A stretch of DNA of 15,683 bases from Chloroflexota bacterium (GCA_003520455.1 DOUV01000796.1:1-15683), one strand, 5' to 3'. Counted from the stretch's first letter, positions 7,584 through 14,143 are shown. Notes: generated by a model from the letters alone, not told the origin. Numbers and translations: made by a program.

Positions 7584-7626
7584 TGTACAAGTACCAATCT
7601 TACTACCAGATCACACGGCTTGTACA
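7584..7626 (-). promoter_or_regulatory. copB promoter bracketed by TGTACAAG inverted repeats
   Basis: On the minus strand TGTACA (7626-7621, four of six matches to TTGACA) and TAAGAT (7602-7597) are separated by 18 bases, giving a plausible sigma70 promoter with a transcript leader of about 70 bases before copB. On the plus strand TGTACAAG (7584-7591) and CTTGTACA (7619-7626) form perfect 8-bp inverted arms around a 27-bp centre. One arm covers the -35 box and the other the expected transcription start. That geometry suits a dimeric or looping metal-responsive repressor. The regulator is not in the window. Confidence 0.5.
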
Positions 7627-7762
7627 GTCCCGCTGCGAACCACGGAAAGAACTGCTCCCTCTGCCACGATTCCCGCTTGCCAGGCTCCTGCTATTTGAAG
7701 GGGCCTCAAGAAGTTCTGGGTGAAGACCAGCCGGGTGCCCCACTGCTGGCCGGAAGACCGAA

Positions 7763-8890
7763 TCACGGAGCCCCGCCGGTCGTTGTTGTCTGGGAGGCAG
7801 CCTGCATGAGCCACGGCAGATAGAGGGGGAAGCCTGGCGGCGGCGCGGCCCGGTTGTCTGGCTCGTCCACCACGAGCGGTGCACGGGGCATCGACTTGCT
7901 CCAGTTGGGTACGTCCGTAGCCGTATCAGGCGCCGACGTGACGTCCAGCGTGTAGGCGGCAGGGCTGTAGCCGCGGACCTCGGCAAGGTAGAGACCATCC
8001 TGGGGTGCGATCAACGCCACGCGCTCACCGCCGGTGGCCGCGTCGCTCCACCAATCTGGCCCGGCCGCGTTGCCGGGCCGCCAGACATAGAGATCCGGGT
8101 CACCGGCTGCGGGGCGCACGCTGATCGTCAGGGATTCGCCGGCGTGGAGAACCCACCGGTAGTGGTGCACCTGACTGTGATCGATGGTCGCACCGTCACT
8201 CAGCAGATTGATCATTGCCGTGACCGGTGAGCTGACATTCCAGGCCGCGTCTGCCAACCAGACGGTGATGTACTTTACGCCCGGCGAGGGTGACAGTTCC
8301 CAGGTGACCGTGGAGGCAAAGGCTTGCCAGCCGCCCATCCGGTGCCGCATCCCGCCACCATGGCCGCCTGTGTGGGGGTCGCGCCAGCCAGCGTCGGAAG
8401 CCCAGATTGACTCGCGGATGTACATCCAGGCGACGCCACTGCCACCCGGATCGTCGGTGGCGGTGAGAGTCAGCGCGATCGTGGGGACGGTCGTGATTGG
8501 GGCACCACCGTTAGCAAGGAGGCTCCCTGTGGGCGCGGTAGCATCCCCGCCGGGGGGCGCGCCAGGGTCAGGCGTTGTCGTCATCATCGGCGTCGCCATG
8601 ACCGTCATGGTGGGCATCGGGGCCTGGGTCCCCGTCGCCATCGGGGTCATCATCGGAGTCATGGTGGGCATGGCGCCCTGGGTTCCCGTCGCCATCGAGG
8701 TCATCATCGGGGGCATCGTGGGCATCGAGCCCTGGGTGCTCGATGCCACTGGGGTCGCGGTGGCAGGATCGAGGTGGGCAGCAAACACCGGGCTGAGCTT
8801 TCCTCGGCCCGTCAGGCCCGTACCGGCCGCCGCCGTCAGGCTCGCCAGAATCAACCACCCGGCAGTGGCAAGAAGTGTCCTGCGCCTCAT
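7763..8890 (-). CDS. Secreted methionine-rich protein with PPC-like domain
   Basis: The 375-residue protein starts with an arginine-rich n-region and hydrophobic core (MRRRTLLATAGWLILASL), so it is exported by Sec or possibly Tat. Residues 51-104 are three 18-residue repeats of the form GTQGAMPTMTPMMTPMAT, with 15 methionines in 54 residues, like the Met motifs that bind Cu(I) in copper oxidases and transporters. An Ig-like or beta-rich segment (118-230) includes a His/Met patch (HTGGHGGGMRHRMGG). A pre-peptidase C-terminal (PPC)-like domain follows (about 238-318). The tail PLYLPWL resembles the YLP-type tails of many Chloroflexota exported proteins. The ATG at 8890 is chosen because AGGAGAG precedes it. 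It lies directly upstream of copB in the same orientation. Copper binding is inferred. Confidence 0.8.
   Translation of the reverse strand: MRRRTLLATAGWLILASLTAAAGTGLTGRGKLSPVFAAHLDPATATPVASSTQGSMPTMPPMMTSMATGTQGAMPTMTPMMTPMATGTQAPMPTMTVMATPMMTTTPDPGAPPGGDATAPTGSLLANGGAPITTVPTIALTLTATDDPGGSGVAWMYIRESIWASDAGWRDPHTGGHGGGMRHRMGGWQAFASTVTWELSPSPGVKYITVWLADAAWNVSSPVTAMINLLSDGATIDHSQVHHYRWVLHAGESLTISVRPAAGDPDLYVWRPGNAAGPDWWSDAATGGERVALIAPQDGLYLAEVRGYSPAAYTLDVTSAPDTATDVPNWSKSMPRAPLVVDEPDNRAAPPPGFPLYLPWLMQAASQTTTTGGAP
8579..8740 (-). repeat. Three 54-bp in-frame repeats encoding Met-rich units
   Basis: Three consecutive 54-bp units encode 18-residue repeats at residues 51-68, 69-86 and 87-104 of the exported protein. 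Each has five methionines; units 1 and 2 share their spacing, while in unit 3 the last positions shift (M98, M102, M103). Drift between units shows the array is not brand new, but the repeat unit could still expand or contract in frame. Confidence 0.85.
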
Positions 8891-9157
8891 CGGCGTCTCT
8901 CCTGGTAGGGATCGGGGGAAACGTGTCATTCGTCGAACCAAAACGGAGACAGCGCTCCGGCCAGAACCGTCGTTTGCCGGCGGCGTCCGCTTTCATAATA
9001 TCAACGCCATATGTGGACGATGTAAAGACGGAATGAGCACGAGATGAAGAGGACACCGACCGTGCTCACGCCGCCGGCCCCACAGAGACGCCCGCGCCCG
9101 TCCGTTGCCCGAGCCGGCCCCCTTAGAAGGCTGGGGCGAGCCCTGTTGCCATTGTTA

Positions 9158-9253
9158 AGATGCGACGCACCTGTCTCCGCCGGAAGGGCGTCCGCCAGGG
9201 TGCCAGGCGGCCTCTCGCTCCCTCGAAGGCCACGGCGACGGTGCGTCGCATCT
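9158..9253. repeat. 96-bp element with 14-bp perfect inverted ends
   Basis: AGATGCGACGCACC (9158-9171) is repeated in exact inverse at 9240-9253, enclosing 68 bases that contain shorter self-complementary stretches. No target duplication is evident at its flanks. It lies upstream of the MerR-type promoter and outside any gene I accept. It could be a miniature inverted-repeat element or a structured RNA; the sequence does not decide. Confidence 0.6.
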
Positions 9254-9299
9254 CGCCGCCCGACGCTTTTTCGCAGGCATGGCTTGCGACTTCTGGCTC

Positions 9300-9330
9300 T
9301 TGACATTCTAGTAACTGGAAACCCTATTAT
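9300..9330 (+). promoter_or_regulatory. MerR-family-type promoter with 19-bp spacer and internal dyad
   Basis: A perfect TTGACA -35 box (9300-9305) and TATTAT -10 box (9325-9330) are 19 bases apart, the overlong spacer typical of promoters activated by MerR-family metal sensors. The spacer contains TTCTAGTAACTGGAA (9306-9320), a 15-bp dyad with one mismatched pair, very close in form to the operators of PbrR/ZntR-type regulators (CTxTAGTAACTxxAG). The expected start point near 9337 leaves a leader of about 50 bases before merB at 9386. No merR-family gene is in the window. Confidence 0.85.
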
Positions 9331-9385
9331 GATGCAGTTCCAGCAGGAAAAGGCGACGCGCGCTTGCTGCGTCGTGGAAAGGCGA

Positions 9386-10069
9386 ATGAGTGTGGTGGAA
9401 TCCAAGGACATCATCGAGAGGGCCCTTCGACAGGCAGGAATCTCACCTGGCCGCTGTGGCACGGCGCGCGGCAGCGAATTAACGGATCAAGAACGCTCCC
9501 TGTACCGCTGGATCCTACAATTCTTTGCGGGTGGGCGGCGCCCGAGTATTGAGGCGTTAGACGAGCGGGCTGCACCCCTCGGTCTCGATGGAAATGAGCT
9601 TCTCACGCGGCTGGAGAGCCTGGATCTCATTCAGCGGGATTCGCAGAGCGGTGAGATCACAGTCGCCTACCCGTTCGCCGGCTACCCGACTGCTCACGAG
9701 GTCTGGCTTGACCACAACCAGCCGGTCTACGCGATGTGCGCCATCGACGCCTTAGGCGTCCCCTTCATGCTGGGTCGTACCACGACGGTCATCTCCCACG
9801 ATCCGATCACCGGGGAGCGAGTGCGGGTCGAGGTGGACCCAGGCGGGGCCAGCCGGTACGCGCCCAGCACCGCTGTCGTAGTAGCGGGCGCGTCAGCCAC
9901 CTCGGGATCTGCAGCGACCCGGTGCTGCCAGGTGATCAACTTCTTCGAATCGGCCGAAAGCGCGGAACGCTACGTGCAAGAGCATCCCTCTGTCCACGCA
10001 AGCCTGCTCGCGATTCCTGAAGCCCTCCAAATGGGCGAATTCATCTTTGGGCGGGTGCTCGAGGAGTGA
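9386..10069 (+). CDS. merB: Organomercurial (alkylmercury) lyase family protein
   Basis: The 227-residue protein is predicted to cleave carbon-mercury bonds, freeing Hg(II) for reduction. The C-terminal MerB domain has YAMCAIDALGVPFMLG, with C118 and D121 in the positions of C96 and D99 of the plasmid R831b enzyme. RCCQVINFF supplies the second catalytic cysteine (C180/C181, matching C159/C160). The N-terminal half (1-90) is a winged-helix-like domain as in the family. An upstream in-frame extension to 9044 exists, but its first codons precede the promoter at 9300-9330, which also overlaps the ATGs at 9329 and 9332. The ATG at 9386 with GGAAAGG just before it is therefore the real start. There is no merA in view, so it may act with reductase genes elsewhere. 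Confidence 0.88.
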   Translation: MSVVESKDIIERALRQAGISPGRCGTARGSELTDQERSLYRWILQFFAGGRRPSIEALDERAAPLGLDGNELLTRLESLDLIQRDSQSGEITVAYPFAGYPTAHEVWLDHNQPVYAMCAIDALGVPFMLGRTTTVISHDPITGERVRVEVDPGGASRYAPSTAVVVAGASATSGSAATRCCQVINFFESAESAERYVQEHPSVHASLLAIPEALQMGEFIFGRVLEE

Positions 10070-10129
10070 GGCCAGGCTGGCAAGCGCGGAGGACAATAAC
10101 AAAAACCTCTAGTCTCATTACCCGACGCC

Positions 10130-10151
10130 AATACTCGAGTATTTTGTTCTT
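10130..10151 (+). terminator. Weak terminator-like palindrome after merB
   Basis: AATACTCGAGTATT (10130-10143) is a perfect 14-bp palindrome followed directly by TTGTTCTT. It lies 61 bases after the merB stop. The stem is short and AT-rich, so termination would be weak. It may instead belong to the repeat that begins just after it. Confidence 0.35.
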
Positions 10152-10207
10152 GCCACGAATTCCACAAATCTGTTTTCGTTTTCCTGTCAATTCGTGCAAT
10201 TCGTGGC
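10152..10207. repeat. Inverted repeat GCCACGAATT / AATTCGTGGC
   Basis: GCCACGAATT (10152-10161) and AATTCGTGGC (10198-10207) are exact inverse copies, and the pairing continues imperfectly for about 20 bases per arm around a 16-base loop. The right arm is itself a tandem copy of CAATTCGTG (10188-10196 and 10197-10205). Repeats of this wording recur in intergenic regions of environmental bacteria, as far as I recall, so this looks like a dispersed repeat. Confidence 0.6.
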
Positions 10208-10597
10208 CGAACGTTTATTCCTCTTAGGAGATGGCGGGTAGCAAGACCTCCAGTGTCGGGTCTACGCTCAGATTGGAATACGGTATGCTGGGTGGGTGAG
10301 GATCGTGCCCGCGCCACCCACATCCACGCGCTTCCAACAAGTGCGCAAGTTTACAAAACGAACGCCAATGTAGGCCACACCGTGCCACGAAATCGGGCGG
10401 CCCGCCCAGCGCCGCTTTCAACCACGACTCAATCCACCTCCAAGACGACGCCGATTGTACCTTTTGGTGGAGGACACGACCCCAGTTAACAGGTAGACTG
10501 GGGCCGCGTACGGTTGGCGGGAAGGGTTGCAGAAAGTTCGCTCAAGCGATCTGACCATTCCTGCGAACGGTCTGCGGGACCCAGGGAGCGGCGTGCA

Positions 10598-11155
10598 ATG
10601 TTCGGATACAACCCCTATCTTTTGAAAGAGACACTTCGAGAGGCCAAACAGCTACGGCCCGATCGCGACGTCCAGGCACTCCAACGCGCGGTCCGCCTGT
10701 TCGAGCGGGCTCTTCTTCTGGGAAGGGTGGGCAGGCTATGGTCGGTCGTTCTCGGGCGGTCGCACCACCTGGCCGCGTTAGCGACTGTCGAAGCCAGGGT
10801 CACCATCAGCGACCGCTTCTACGCCGGGACCTACGCAGTCCCGCTGAGCCGGATTCGCGGCAGCGAAGGCCGCAGCGGCGACTTTGACCTGGCCTTCCGC
10901 CCACTCCAGAGCCATAGTCGGGAACGCTGGCTGGGCGTGGCCATCGCCTGTCAGCAAGGGGTGGCGCTGCCACCGGTCGAACTGATTCAGCTCGGCGATG
11001 TCTACTTCATCCGAGATGGGCACCACCGCGTCTCGGCCGCGCGAGCCCTGGGTCAGGGATACATCGAGGCAGCAGTCACAGTCTGGCAGGTCGCCGGCCT
11101 ATTGCCCTGGGAGCAGCCAATGCCCCTACGAACAGTGCGGCGCACCGCGCCATAA
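10598..11155 (+). CDS. ParB/sulfiredoxin-fold domain protein
   Basis: The 185-residue protein has a helical N-terminal part (about 5-62). A C-terminal ParB-like domain reads PPVELIQLGDVYFIRDGHHR (125-144) and continues VSAARALGQGYIEAAVTVW. The GHHR motif corresponds to the GxRR/GHHR phosphate-binding motif of the ParB/Srx superfamily, where nucleotide or DNA phosphate is bound. It lacks the helix-turn-helix and dimer domains of chromosome-partition ParB, and no parA is nearby, so partitioning is unlikely. The ATG at 10598 is preceded by AGGGAG at about ten bases and starts a natural MFGYNPYLLKE. A longer in-frame TTG start exists at 10514 without support. Substrate and role are unknown. Confidence 0.75.
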   Translation: MFGYNPYLLKETLREAKQLRPDRDVQALQRAVRLFERALLLGRVGRLWSVVLGRSHHLAALATVEARVTISDRFYAGTYAVPLSRIRGSEGRSGDFDLAFRPLQSHSRERWLGVAIACQQGVALPPVELIQLGDVYFIRDGHHRVSAARALGQGYIEAAVTVWQVAGLLPWEQPMPLRTVRRTAP

Positions 11156-11248
11156 GGCCACCGACCGCGTTTAGCCTGTAACGGGTCGGGTGAGAGAGCA
11201 CCTCGCTGCACGGCAATGGCTGGTGGGGATGGATCAGAGGAGACTCGC

Positions 11249-11704
11249 ATGAGGAGCAGCGTCCCAACGGGTGAATCCGATCGGCAGGAGCGCGTGACGC
11301 GTCACACCGTTCGCCGGATTGCACCGGGATCTGCCATCCGCCTCGGCTGTGTCTTAGGGTGGCTGATCGTCCTCCTTCCGGCGCTGTGCCTGGCCTGGCT
11401 CGCAGTACGGGCCCTCTCGCAACTCGACCGAACCCTGGAACGGATCGAGCCCATTCGGCTCACGATACTTGGTCAGGAGATTGCCCGCATCGACCTGTTG
11501 GCGACCCTGCGGCTGCAAGCGACAGCCCAGACCGTCAACCGGCTGGTGGAGATCTTGCCGGTCACATTCATCCTGCTGACAGTGCTGCTGGTGCTTGCCG
11601 GTGCGCTGATCTTGGTCGTTGTCACGCTGTTGGGCAGTATCGGCTACAATCTGCTGGCAGCGAGGGGCTGGGGGTTGGAGGTCGATCTGCGTGAGAAAGG
11701 CTAG
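11249..11704 (+). CDS. DUF3566-like two-helix membrane protein
   Basis: The 151-residue protein has a charged N-terminal tail (1-30), a membrane helix at about 32-55, an amphipathic region (56-104), a second helix at about 105-128, and a C-terminal tail IGYNLLAARGWGLEVDLRE. The layout of a basic region with RRIAPGSAIRL before helix 1 and YNLxA...G.EV.L.E after helix 2 matches DUF3566 proteins, mostly known from actinobacteria and of unknown function. The ATG at 11249 has GAGGAG seven bases upstream; a second in-frame ATG at 11216 has no such site. It follows the ParB-fold gene by 93 bases and may share its transcript. Confidence 0.65.
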   Translation: MRSSVPTGESDRQERVTRHTVRRIAPGSAIRLGCVLGWLIVLLPALCLAWLAVRALSQLDRTLERIEPIRLTILGQEIARIDLLATLRLQATAQTVNRLVEILPVTFILLTVLLVLAGALILVVVTLLGSIGYNLLAARGWGLEVDLREKG

Positions 11705-11815
11705 GGCGCCAGCCATTCGACACCGATCGTGAAATCAGCCGGACCGGTGGCGAGGGGCTGCAAATGGGACCAAAATCGCATTGCACCCTGACACACGATC
11801 ACCGATGATTGGGGC

Positions 11816-12421
11816 GTGAGCCCCTTGCACTTTCACTATCATCTCCGCCCGATCGTCGTCCTCTTGATCAGTCTCACCTGGGCCGGCCTCCTTCCAGCGA
11901 GCGGAAGCGTGGCGGCACCTATCAGGACGGCCACACCCTGGTGGGTGGACTTCTGGGGCGGGCAGACCACGCTCGGCAGCGATCCCGTGCCGGCGGGGGC
12001 GGTAGTGCGCGCCTATGATCGCACCGGGACCGTGGCTGGGACCTTCACGGTCGTAGCCACGGGCTGGTATGGGCTGATGCCAGTCTACGGTGACGACCCC
12101 CTCACAGCCGAGGATGAGGGCGCCCAGGCGAACGAGGCGCTCAGCTTCAGCATCAACGGCTTGCCGACAGTTCCGCTGGGGCCAGATGCTGCCATCTGGG
12201 CCGGCACGCACCGCCAGGTGGACCTGCGCGGCTGCAGCCTGGTCGGCGACACCGACTGCGATTGCCGCGTGGAATTGGGAGATGTCCTGCGGGTGGCCAC
12301 GCGCTGGGGCATCCAGGTAGGAGAGATCGGTTACTACCCCCCCTACGACGCGGACGGCACCGGCATCGACGCGGCGGATGTGCAGCGGGTGGCACGTGCC
12401 TGGCACCACACCTGCCAGTAA
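11816..12421 (+). CDS. Secreted protein with dockerin-like calcium-binding repeats
   Basis: The 201-residue exported protein has a signal peptide (about 1-34, hydrophobic core VVLLISLTWAGLL). A beta-rich domain (41-136) reads PVPAGAVVRAYDRTGTVAG and YGLMPVYGDD, of a type common in exported Chloroflexota proteins. Two dockerin-like loops end it: GDTDCDCRVELGDVLRVATRW (D145, D147, D149, D156) and YDADGTGIDAADVQRVARAW (D178, D180, D185, D188). In cellulosomes dockerins bind cohesins; outside them such repeats serve other Ca2+-dependent attachment. No cohesin is seen nearby. The start is a GTG with only a weak ribosome site, and no better in-frame codon fits the signal peptide. The four cysteines C140, C148, C150 and C200 could form disulfides. 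Confidence 0.78.
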   Translation: MSPLHFHYHLRPIVVLLISLTWAGLLPASGSVAAPIRTATPWWVDFWGGQTTLGSDPVPAGAVVRAYDRTGTVAGTFTVVATGWYGLMPVYGDDPLTAEDEGAQANEALSFSINGLPTVPLGPDAAIWAGTHRQVDLRGCSLVGDTDCDCRVELGDVLRVATRWGIQVGEIGYYPPYDADGTGIDAADVQRVARAWHHTCQ

Positions 12422-12496
12422 CAGAAGTTCGCGGTAGGTGTTGGGGCGTGGCAGCGCGGCGTACCAGCCCCCACGCAAGCCTGCTCTTCGTGGAGT

Positions 12497-12525
12497 GAGG
12501 GAGACGCACACCGCGCGTCTCCCTC
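12497..12525. terminator. 11-bp perfect hairpin downstream of the dockerin-like gene
   Basis: GAGGGAGACGC (12497-12507) pairs exactly with GCGTCTCCCTC (12515-12525) around a 7-base loop, 76 bases after the stop of the dockerin-like gene. It is followed by a C-run rather than a T-run, so it may be a transcript-end stabiliser or a Rho-dependent end rather than a standard terminator. Confidence 0.45.
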
Positions 12526-12529
12526 CCCC

Positions 12530-12841
12530 CACCGCGTACGTCGTGTCAGTAACAGGACATACCGAGGGGAACAGCGGTGTGCTGCCTGGAGTGGGGCCGG
12601 CCGCTCTGGGAGCGCGGGCGTCCCGCCCGCCAGCGCGCCACTGAGAGCACGGCCCGGACGTCTGGCACGCTACCACCGCGGAACTCCTGGCATTGTCAGG
12701 ACGTACGCAGTGGCTTGAACCGCGGAAGCGAGAGCGGCTTGTAGTGCGCGCTTCAGCGCGCTAAAGCACGTACTACAAGCCAAATGCCTCTTCTTTGAGC
12801 CATCAACCTTGAATCACCACCTCGCACCGCGTAAGTCGTGT
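12530..12841. repeat. Pair of 17-bp direct repeats 295 bp apart
   Basis: CACCGCGTACGTCGTGT (12530-12546) and CACCGCGTAAGTCGTGT (12825-12841) differ at one base. They flank most of the palindromes of this spacer. They could be the ends of dispersed repeat elements or a residue of recombination; no coding sequence lies between them. Confidence 0.5.
12736..12781. repeat. 46-bp palindromic element with GGCTTGTAGT ends
   Basis: GGCTTGTAGT (12736-12745) and ACTACAAGCC (12772-12781) are exact inverse ends, and the middle CGCGCTTCAGCGCG is itself nearly self-complementary, so nearly the whole 46 bases can fold. There is no T-run. It resembles REP-like dispersed palindromes. Confidence 0.65.
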
Positions 12842-12869
12842 AATTGAGAATCGTGGGCTATCTATTCGG

Positions 12870-13382
12870 CTATGGCTCGACGATTCGAAGGCCGGTCGGC
12901 TCGAAGAAGTAGCTGGCATAGAGCGGGGAACTGTGGGGGCGGCGCTGCCAGAGGCGGGGGAGTAACCAGCGGAGGTCCTCGAGCAGCGGGAGGGCCGGCA
13001 GGGTCTCGCGCGACACCCAGGTGAGCGTCCCTTCGTCACTCTCGACCACCTCACCTGTGGGCGCCTCGGCCGTGAAGACAAACACCATGACGCCGGGGGC
13101 CGTGCCGGCCTGGACGTGGATGATGGCCCCCAGATCAAAATCGGTAACGCTCAGGCCGGTCTCCTCCTGGGTCTCGCGGCGCGCGGCCGAGAGGACGTCC
13201 TCGCCGGGCTCGACGTGCCCGCCGACGCCGTTGAACCGTCCGGCGAACCACTTGGTCGCGCCGCCCTGCAGAAGCAGAACCTGATCACCTCGCGTCAAGA
13301 AGACCAGCACGCGCGGCACCGCGCAGTAGCGCCCTTGCGTCTTTTGATCTTGGAGTGCGGCCTGCGGCGCGCGGATTTCCAA
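12870..13382 (-). CDS. Nudix hydrolase
   Basis: The 170-residue protein hydrolyses some nucleoside-diphosphate-linked compound. The Nudix box is complete: G55 starts GHVEPGE (E61), followed by ARRETQEETGL at 67-77 with R69, E70, E73 and E74 as the metal and catalytic residues. The strand RVLVFLTRGDQVLLLQG before it and the acidic DEGTLTWVS after it fit the MutT-like fold. The start is a TTG at 13382 with GAGGA six bases upstream. A GTG 21 codons in would remove a non-conserved tail and cannot be excluded. It lies 20 bases after the DUF3891 gene, so it is the last gene of that operon. Substrate unknown. Confidence 0.88.
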   Translation of the reverse strand: MEIRAPQAALQDQKTQGRYCAVPRVLVFLTRGDQVLLLQGGATKWFAGRFNGVGGHVEPGEDVLSAARRETQEETGLSVTDFDLGAIIHVQAGTAPGVMVFVFTAEAPTGEVVESDEGTLTWVSRETLPALPLLEDLRWLLPRLWQRRPHSSPLYASYFFEPTGLRIVEP

Positions 13383-13402
13383 ATCGATCCTCGCTCAATT
13401 AC

Positions 13403-14143
13403 TCATTTTTTGGGCTCCAGCCGCCAGCGGCGCTCGATTCGCGGCGCTTCGGCCAGGGCCGTCCGATAGAGAGTCTCACTGGCGAAGCGCTTCTGGTCGA
13501 GCTCGAGTGACTCGACGCGGACGTCGAGCGGGCTGGTGGCAAAGGGCCACGGTGTCACTGCCGCCTGATCCACCGCCTGCCAGTGCAACGTGAAGCGCGT
13601 TGCCGCCGGACCCAGGCCCAGATCGACGGGCTCGCCCCGGTCGCGGTGGTGATCCAGGCAGAGGACTAGGGAGAGCCAGTCGGTCGCCCGGAGGAGGGCG
13701 TAAGCTTCTTCGATTTCCTCCTCGGTGGCCGCAGCGGCGACGCGCCAGGCAGCTTGAGAGGATTGCTGCTCGGCGATGAAGGCGGCAATCGGGGGCTCTT
13801 CGGTCCGGGCGACGTACAGGGAAGTGGCGTGGACGCTCACCAGGAGCCCTGCCCATGGCCCCTGGTGGCGGGCGTAGGCGATTCCCCGGCGCCAGTTGGC
13901 GAGGTGCTCGGCCAGGGGCATGTGCATGAAGTCGCGCGGCTCGCCCTCATCCGTAAGGGTGGGGGCCTCTTCCCACTCGACCCAGCCGGTGTCGTGCTGG
14001 CTCACCGCCACGAGCGTTTCGGTGCGGCGGGGTGGCGGAGGAAAATCAGCTTTGCCCCAGGCGGCGGCCAATTGGGCGGAGAGCAAGGCGTGGGCCGGCT
14101 GCATCGTCAGCAGCCAGCCGGTGGGAGTGGGTGTTCGGATCAT
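13403..14143 (-). CDS. DUF3891 family protein
   Basis: The 246-residue protein opens with GWLLTMQPAHALLSAQLAAAWG, as DUF3891 proteins do. It continues with VAVSQHDTGWVEWEEAPTL, PRDFMHMPLAEHLANW and a later LVSVHATSLY. H18, H50, D51 and H80 form a spaced His/Asp pattern that recalls HD-type metal sites, but the family has no established activity known to me. The ATG at 14143 overlaps the TGA of the DinB gene (ATGA), showing translational coupling. A longer in-frame reading to 14278 would lie wholly inside the DinB gene and is rejected. The C-terminal third is less conserved and ends 20 bases before the Nudix gene. Confidence 0.82.
   Translation of the reverse strand: MIRTPTPTGWLLTMQPAHALLSAQLAAAWGKADFPPPPRRTETLVAVSQHDTGWVEWEEAPTLTDEGEPRDFMHMPLAEHLANWRRGIAYARHQGPWAGLLVSVHATSLYVARTEEPPIAAFIAEQQSSQAAWRVAAAATEEEIEEAYALLRATDWLSLVLCLDHHRDRGEPVDLGLGPAATRFTLHWQAVDQAAVTPWPFATSPLDVRVESLELDQKRFASETLYRTALAEAPRIERRWRLEPKK

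Larger units (their letters stand above)
10070..10597. other. Intergenic stretch with palindromes, no gene
   Basis: The first 150 bases are clearly more AT-rich than their surroundings and contain a terminator-like palindrome and an inverted repeat, listed separately. The rest is GC-rich and without a supported gene: open frames there lack ribosome sites and motifs. A short dyad CCCCAGT / ACTGGGG occurs at 10480-10503. The in-frame TTG at 10514 is not a convincing start for the next gene. Confidence 0.5.
12422..12869. other. Repeat-rich spacer between convergent genes
   Basis: No gene is supported here. The spacer holds an 11-bp hairpin, a 46-bp palindromic element, and two near-identical 17-mers at 12530 and 12825, each listed separately. 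It also holds a GC palindrome, GCGGGC (12614-12619) facing GCCCGC (12625-12630). Such density of unrelated palindromes suggests a landing site for small repeats rather than regulatory sequence. Confidence 0.6.

Noticed and set aside
6276..7823. Long plus-strand frame opposite copB
   Set aside because: It is the antisense shadow of the copB gene; the histidine/glutamine-rich composition comes from the complementary strand of a well-supported ATPase.
9044..9385. In-frame N-terminal extension of merB
   Set aside because: It is arginine/proline-rich without homology, contains the 96-bp inverted-repeat element and the MerR-type promoter, and lacks a ribosome site; the ATG at 9386 gives family length.
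10152..10207. CRISPR-like repeat
   Set aside because: Only two 9-bp tandem copies within an inverted repeat; there are no regular spacers, and no CRISPR array is present anywhere in the window.
11735..12676. Long minus-strand frame opposite the dockerin-like gene
   Set aside because: No domain, no ribosome site; the opposite strand has a signal peptide and calcium-loop repeats.
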